Source: Halisarca cf. caerulea
Lineage: Eukaryota > Porifera > Demospongiae > Chondrillida > Halisarcidae
Assembly (NCBI GenBank): GCA_963170055.1
Contig: CAUJGJ010000132.1
Span: forward strand, 40,001 to 50,000
DNA length: 10,000 nucleotides
Direction of reading: 5' to 3'
In this document: piece by piece, positions 6,601-10,000 of the stretch
Numbering within the stretch: position 1 is the stretch's first letter
How the letters are laid out: each line of letters opens with the position of its first letter
Notes under the pieces: generated by a model
What the model was told of the DNA's origin: nothing
Seen by the model: only the letters and a program-made list of their open reading frames with translations
Database searches by the model: none
Position numbers and translations under genes: made by a program

Positions 6601-9489
6601 AAACACCCATTTTCTCTCCTGAGTAACACAAGCACTTAGACTGACATAACCAAACTCACTTCGGAGCAGGACAGCTGCAAAGCACATGTATTCAGGGAAC
6701 TGACCTGCTGTGAATGCTACATCTATACAAGGTTCAAAGAGGCCAATGTTATCAAATCTAAATGTACTGATAGCTATCGAATTGGATAGGCTTGAGGATA
6801 GGGCAGATGCAATTCCTCCAATTCCTCCTTTAAAATCTGGAGCACATGCGCTCAATGTGTACAGCATGTCTTCTAAGTTGATGCTGGTCACAAATGTCTG
6901 ACTACCAATTTGTAGAGTACCCTCCATATTCAGGGTGTTGAAGGAGATCCCATCTTCCCAGGTTAGCTCAAAATCTAGAACAAGACTGATAACTTGAAGA
7001 TCGTCAAAGAAGATTGTGATGGCATCAGGTACTTCAATTCCTAGGGCAAACGTCTTTCCCTCCACATCCAAATCAAGGTTGGTTAGAATGATGCCGTCCA
7101 GGGCTGAATTGATGACATCAACATCTGGAAGACTAACGGCACTGGATATGGCTCCAAGTACATCTGATAAGCTGAACCCTTCCAGTAGTGACTGTGGTTT
7201 GAACTTCATGCTTCCGTTGATGCGGGCAATACTCCATGGAAACGAAAGATCCACACTATCAATATGGAAGTTGAAGTTGAACTGGAATCCAGAAATTCCA
7301 CCAATACTAAGATCACCAAAGTCTGGCAGTTCTAGGTCTCCAAAATCTGATCCAACAAGATCAAAGTTGAGTGTGGTGTAGACAATGTGAAACTCAGGAA
7401 GCTCAAGAGAACCAAAGAAGGGAACACTGCTAATGTCAATATCTGTCAAGCCTTGAATTAACTCAGAAAGGGACAAACCCACACCAGATCCAAATGAGTC
7501 ACAACCTGTCAAGAATGCCAGCTCAGGTGGTGACCTTCCTGATTGCTGGAGAGTTTGGTGGAGGATGACACACACACGATCATCATACCATTCACCAATG
7601 TGGATAGTAGCTTCAATGATGAGGATGAGGTCAAAGTTTGCTGAAATGTTCATTCGTCCATTTAGAGCAACATCACTGATTATCACCAAATCTTCAAATG
7701 GCTCACTAGGTAGCTCCACATCAAATACACTTGAGATGAAATTGAATAAGTTGATTTCTCCATTTTCTATAATACCTTTCCCACCGTCTCCCTCAAGAGT
7801 AGCCCCAAAGTACCATATATCCGGATCTTTGGTTTCGATAAAGGTTGAAAACTCGATGTCTCCCAAAATGACAGTTCCAACCAGCTTCAGGGATTCCAAC
7901 TGGGGTGAAGTGGTTATGCTAGAAATGGCCACCTGAAGGTTGATGTCAACAAGGGTCAGAATGTTTGGAAAAACAACCAGTTCCCCTCCAGCTTGGACTG
8001 TTTCAACAAACAGCTCCTGATTGGTACAGTTGTAGGCCATTGTTTGAAGATTAGCCATGATGGGCAGGGCAATGGTGGAATCAGCTCCAAAGACAGCCAG
8101 AATGAAGTCACTGATGGCCTGTTGTTGGTCAATAGAGAAGGTGATAGAAAAATATTGCTCTTCATGTTGCACTAGATCCTGACTGAACCCAAGATCAGCA
8201 ATAGCTGTGAACAGGTCATTGATACAGGAGCATATTGAGCCTGCGAGACATTCCTGCAGGCCGTTTTTGATGGTGTTGAGAAAGTCCGTGTTGACTGGTT
8301 GTGTTTCCTCAGGTATCTCACCAACATTGAACACTGCAATAATACAGAAAGAAAGTATACATTGAAAATCTATCAAATTTCTCCATACATGCTCATAATC
8401 CCTGACTTCCACTTGTACTACTATAATAATAATGACTATACTAATAATACTAACGTCAAATTGCCCGATGCTGTGTTATTGTAACAATTACGATATTATT
8501 AAACTATACTTATCAGTAATTTTGTCCAACTCTACCTATACCAGTTATCAGCAAGAAATGATATTCCCTTACTTCAGAGTTCAGAAGTCGCTGCATATTT
8601 CAACAGCATTGTCTAATCCAGCACAGTATTCCTAAATACATCTTGCACTATCTTTCATTACAGGTACAGTACATATCCACCTACTGGCACAGTCTTTTCC
8701 ATTGTCTTGTAGCAGATAACCAGTATCACAGAAACAGCTAAATCCTCCCGGCAGGTTCTGGCAGTGTTGCTGGCATTCGTGGGCCCCTGTTGCACACTCG
8801 TCAATGTCTATGTGCACAAATTACACAAATTTACAAGTATACCATTAGCATAATAGTGTGTACATGCAGGCTTAGTTAGTATTGTTATATATATAGTATA
8901 CTGTAGGACTTACCATATACTGAGTATAAACTTGACTCACCTTCACATTGTGTGTCCCCTGTTAGCATATATCCATCTCCACACCCACAGGTGAAGGATC
9001 CTACTGTGTTCTCACAAGTGTGATCGCATGGATTACTTTCAGTGCATTCATCAATGTCTATTATTATATACAGGAGTATATAGAATTACTGAGTATGACA
9101 TGATTATTTAATAATCTTTTACAATCACTCATAAGTTAACACATATTCAAGTGCAAAAGATTACACTCATGAAAGCACAAATGCACGCACCCCCCCCCTC
9201 TCCCCCTCAACACACACAAACACAAACACAGAGCTCTGGAGAGAAAGAAATACAGAATAATACTTTCCTACTACACACAGCCGTGCTATATGCTACCTAA
9301 CCTCATAGCACAATAAGCCATTTTCATGGCTTTTACAAAGCCTCCCCCCCACTTCGTTCCACAGTATTATCTCACCTGCACACATTGTACTTCCTTGGAG
9401 TCGGTATCCTTCATTGCATCCACAGGTGAAGGAACCCACATTGTTGGTACAAGTGTGGTCACAAGGGTTGTTGTCACATTCATTGATGT
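3021..9489 (-). CDS. Large multi-exon extracellular-type protein: 3 cbEGF + ~1280-residue beta-rich/helical body (5'-partial)
   Basis: Joined exons on the minus strand are 9489-9376, 9057-8941, 8807-8685, 8333-5079 and 3616-3021. Every junction is phase 1 with GT/AG ends, and the joined frame is open for about 1401 residues to TAA at 3023-3021. Order of parts: three calcium-binding EGF modules; a beta-rich body with ~98-residue repeats; a second beta-rich part; an acidic/basic helical segment; a Cys-rich linker; a hydrophobic heptad helix; a short beta-type tail and an RKKR motif. N-glycosylation sequons (NCT, NIS, NGS) in the body, many Cys and EGF modules point to secretion or the cell surface. 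The signal peptide and earlier exons lie right of the window. I do not recognise the body as a named domain. The layout (EGFs, long beta-rich region, charged helix, Cys-rich linker, Ala/Val-rich helix, final beta segment) recalls uncharacterised large invertebrate proteins, from memory only. Confidence 0.8.
3312..3461 (-). other. Eight-heptad amphipathic helix segment
   Basis: From the Glu encoded at 3459-3461, residues at steps of seven read E, E, E, E, T, R, K, Q over 50 residues. The positions between are mostly Ala, Val, Ile, Leu and Gly. This is a long helix with one polar stripe, acidic at its start and basic at its end. It is too interrupted by charged residues for a standard membrane span; helix bundling or peripheral membrane contact is inferred. 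Confidence 0.6.
3531..3612 (-). repeat. 82-bp direct repeat, exon copy
   Basis: This is the source or sister of the block at 4047-4128, lying within the last exon just downstream of its acceptor. It encodes the [17 protein letters not shown] portion of the Cys-rich linker. Most differences from the other copy are silent or conservative (Val/Ile, Ser/Asn); Glu to Ala is the main change. Confidence 0.9.
4047..4128 (-). repeat. 82-bp direct repeat, copy of 3531-3612
   Basis: Positions 4047-4128 align without gaps to 3531-3612 with about 7 mismatches (~91% identity). Similarity drops off abruptly on both sides. The duplicated piece covers the first part of the last exon (Cys-rich linker) but not the heptad helix that follows. 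Confidence 0.9.
4049..4180 (-). pseudogene. Duplicated Cys-rich exon fragment, pseudo-exon or alternative exon
   Basis: The minus strand here encodes [17 protein letters not shown], nearly identical to the start of the last exon. The acceptor position of the original (TTTTACAG just before GAATGCGT) is not conserved in the copy. A different acceptor with a long T-rich tract (TTCTGTTGTATAG) lies at 4181-4182 and a GTAATA donor follows at 4048; these would give a 132-nt phase 1-1 open exon. However, splicing it onto the exon at 3616 makes T|AA, a stop codon, at the junction. It is therefore decayed, a poison exon, or used with a different partner exon. Confidence 0.55.
4740..4754 (+). promoter_or_regulatory. 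CRE/AP-1-like TGACATCA abutting TATAAAA
   Basis: TGACATCA (4740-4747) is followed directly by TATAAAA (4748-4754) on the + strand, antisense to the host gene and inside its last intron. The arrangement resembles a small core promoter, but no convincing + strand coding sequence follows: the first downstream ATG (4793) gives four codons. In AT-rich DNA a TATA match alone is weak evidence. Confidence 0.2.
4993..5013 (-). CDS. Possible 21-nt phase-1 microexon
   Basis: On the minus strand GATCACAG | 21 nt | GTAAGA gives good splice-site matches. The 65-nt intron that would separate it from the giant exon (5014-5078) begins GTAAGT and contains GCTGAAC, a fair branch-point match. The 21 nt are phase 1 in and out and would insert Gly-Gly-Cys-Val-Tyr-Leu-Ile before Glu-Cys-Val-Pro, adding one Cys to the Cys-rich linker without changing frame. 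The polypyrimidine tract is poor. It could be optional or chance; the frame is intact without it. Confidence 0.3.
5079..8333 (-). CDS. Giant exon: beta-rich repeat body and charged helix, unrecognised family
   Basis: The exon is 3255 nt (1085 codons), phase 1 in (TTGCAG acceptor) and phase 1 out (G|GTAAGT donor). Exon residues 1-120 are mixed, with Cys pairs (29, 35, 37, 103). Residues ~150-620 are alternating strands with a recurring unit of about 98 residues: a short helix-like motif at 195, 288, 388, 486 and 586, followed 13-17 residues on by Pro in the first four copies, then strands. Residues ~690-1000 are a second beta-rich stretch with few charged residues and a Gly-rich GGG near 909-911. 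Residues 1001-1076 are strongly helical, Ala/Glu/Asp/Arg-rich and coiled-coil-like, ending in a C-x5-C pair. Sequons lie at residues 102, 229 and 373. No transmembrane segment stands out. I cannot assign a known domain; an extracellular structural, adhesive or recognition role is inferred from the EGFs. Confidence 0.85.
5157..5333 (-). other. Charged alpha-helical/coiled-coil-like segment at end of giant exon
   Basis: Exon residues about 1001-1060 are rich in Ala, Glu, Asp, Gln and Arg with no Pro, including repeated A-E-x-A, D-L-D-D-A-E and E-E-D-V-R-D-A-R patterns. This is typical of a solvent-exposed helix or coiled coil. It links the beta-rich body to the Cys-rich region encoded across the splice junction. 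Confidence 0.65.
8334..8684 (-). other. Intron before the giant exon
   Basis: This 351-nt phase 1 intron has donor GTAGGT and acceptor ATTATTGCAG. It is AT-rich and shows no further exon or repeat. The reading frame of the giant exon runs on into it to an ATG at 8412, but the good acceptor, the matching phase and the upstream EGF exons make 8333 the real exon start. Confidence 0.75.
8685..8807 (-). CDS. Exon encoding cbEGF module 3
   Basis: The exon is 123 nt and phase 1 on both sides. The acceptor is ACATAG and the donor GTAGGT, chosen because it keeps phase 1 at the same position relative to the last Cys as in the two neighbouring EGF exons. The 41-residue module begins D-I-D-E-C and has Cys at 5, 12, 16, 25, 27 and 40, with C-Q-N-x4-F-S-C-F-C fitting the hydroxylation consensus. 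It is more diverged than modules 1 and 2 (longer loop between Cys 1 and 2, and PGGF in place of VGSF). It is the last EGF before the giant exon. Confidence 0.9.
8941..9057 (-). CDS. Exon encoding cbEGF module 2
   Basis: The exon is 117 nt, phase 1 on both sides, with acceptor ATAATAG and donor GTGAGT. The 39-residue module begins D-I-D-E-C and has Cys at module residues 5, 11, 15, 24, 26 and 38. It contains C-E-N-x4-F-T-C-G-C, matching the hydroxylation consensus that accompanies calcium binding. Consecutive cbEGFs usually form rigid rods stabilised by Ca2+ at the inter-module joint. It is too short to show as a long open frame and was found by its EGF spacing and splice sites. Confidence 0.92.
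9058..9375 (-). other. Intron between cbEGF 1 and cbEGF 2
   Basis: This 318-nt phase 1 intron has a GTGAG donor and a TAATAG acceptor. On the transcribed-sense strand it carries two G-rich stretches, an eight-G run near 9345-9352 close to the donor and GGGGGAGAGGGGGGGG near 9190-9206. The second is followed to its right on + by CACA-rich simple sequence. No further exon is seen. Confidence 0.8.
9376..9489 (-). CDS. Exon encoding cbEGF module 1
   Basis: The exon is 114 nt, phase 1 in and phase 1 out, with acceptor ATCACAG and donor GTGAGA. It encodes one 38-residue EGF module with six Cys (module residues 5, 10, 14, 23, 25, 37). It opens with D-I-N-E-C, the calcium-binding start, and contains C-x-N-x4-F-x-C-x-C, the consensus for Asp/Asn beta-hydroxylation. 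About two thirds of residues match module 2, including a shared GSFTCGC, which suggests a fairly recent tandem exon duplication. Preceding exons must exist because the first codon is split. Confidence 0.92.
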
Positions 9490-9693
9490 CTGTGATTATG
9501 AAAGCATCCAAAGATGTAAATTATAATGAGAACCTCCCTCGAATACCTCTGCGTATGCAATATACTCGAAGGAGCATATAATAATATTATGCAGATAACT
9601 AAGACACAGTCACCCACACACAAGGTAATGCAACCACACACATACAGTCATGCATCTATAGGACCATGTATACACACATGCGTGTATTGGGGG
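9490..9693. other. Intronic/upstream DNA of the minus-strand gene
   Basis: This is AT- and CA-rich sequence immediately upstream of the cbEGF 1 acceptor on the minus strand. Because that exon starts inside a codon, this stretch is intron unless another exon is hidden; none with EGF spacing is seen. Confidence 0.6.
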
Positions 9694-10000
9694 CAGTGTT
9701 GGGGGTAACTAAATACCAAAGTAATAATAAATTATATTATATTACGTAATATTATTACTTTTGCAGGAATTAAGTAGTATAACTAAATACCTATCTTGCA
9801 ACTAGTAATATATTACAATTAGCTCTGTGGGGAAAGTAATGCATTACTAAATTACAAAACTAAGTAAGTTTGTGGCTATAATAATGGTTATAAATGAAAA
9901 CAGAGCTTCTGTCATGAAGGACGCCACAGAATTGCTAGTGAGATGGTCACATTACTTGTGCTCTGGGCTGCACTACATATGTTGTATGCCAACAGATATT
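9694..10000 (+). mobile_element. Probable hAT-like DNA transposon end (partial, likely non-autonomous)
   Basis: CAGTGTTGGGGGTAACTAAA starts at 9694. A CAGTGTTGGG terminus followed by runs of GTAAT/ATTAC words is characteristic of a widespread class of hAT-type elements. Supporting structure: the direct repeat TAACTAAATACC at 9706-9717 and 9780-9791; inverted arms AAAGTAATAAT (9718-9728) and ATTATTACTTT (9751-9761); and perfect palindromes GTAATATATTAC (9805-9816) and AGTAATGCATTACT (9835-9848). These resemble subterminal transposase-binding repeats. The other end and the target-site duplication are outside the window, and no transposase is seen. It sits in the sequence upstream of the cbEGF exons. 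Confidence 0.55.

Noticed and set aside
5536..8175. Several + strand frames of 60-123 codons across the giant exon
   Set aside because: They are antisense shadows of a well-supported 1085-codon minus-strand exon and show no domains of their own.
8334..8412. N-terminal extension of the giant exon to an ATG at 8412
   Set aside because: The extension reads intron sequence; a good acceptor at 8334-8335 in the correct phase joins the frame to the EGF exon instead.

Overview
The window looks like animal nuclear DNA. It has spliceosomal GT-AG introns, all interrupting codons after the first base, calcium-binding EGF modules each on its own symmetric exon, AT-rich intergenic DNA, a very long TG/CA microsatellite and a probable DNA-transposon end. 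Short introns (133-351 nt upstream of the giant exon) and TATA/ATGCAT-rich spacers would suit a demosponge or another early-branching invertebrate. That placement is an inference from general style, not a database match.

Layout, left to right. Positions 1-1075 are a composite TG/CA dinucleotide tract whose strand sense switches near its left end and which carries a dispersed ATGCACACCACGC variant. Positions 1110-1530 are a GC- and CpG-richer island with an E-box, a ~20-bp-spaced GTCGG repeat and an overlapping YY1-like/ETS-like promoter motif. Positions 1550-3020 are AT-rich with no supportable gene, but contain one clear G-quadruplex-type motif. Positions 3021-9489 are one large minus-strand gene. 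Positions 9490-10000 hold intron or upstream DNA and the start of a probable hAT-like element.

The main gene reads right to left: three cbEGF exons (9376-9489, 8941-9057, 8685-8807), one very large exon (5079-8333, 1085 codons), then an apparent last exon (3021-3616). All junctions are phase 1 and the joined frame stays open for about 1401 residues. The 5' end (signal peptide, earlier exons) is beyond the right edge. The predicted product is an extracellular or secreted modular protein: cbEGFs, then a beta-rich body with a newly noticed ~98-residue periodicity, a second beta-rich part, a charged helical segment, a Cys-rich linker, an eight-heptad amphipathic helix and a short beta-type tail ending near an RKKR site. 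I do not recognise the large body as a named family.

The last long intron (3617-5078) is unusual. It contains an 82-bp copy (~91% identical) of the start of the last exon, a possible 21-nt phase-1 microexon just downstream of the giant exon, and a TATA/CRE-like cluster on the opposite strand. These suggest variation of the Cys-rich linker by splicing, or decay after exon duplication.
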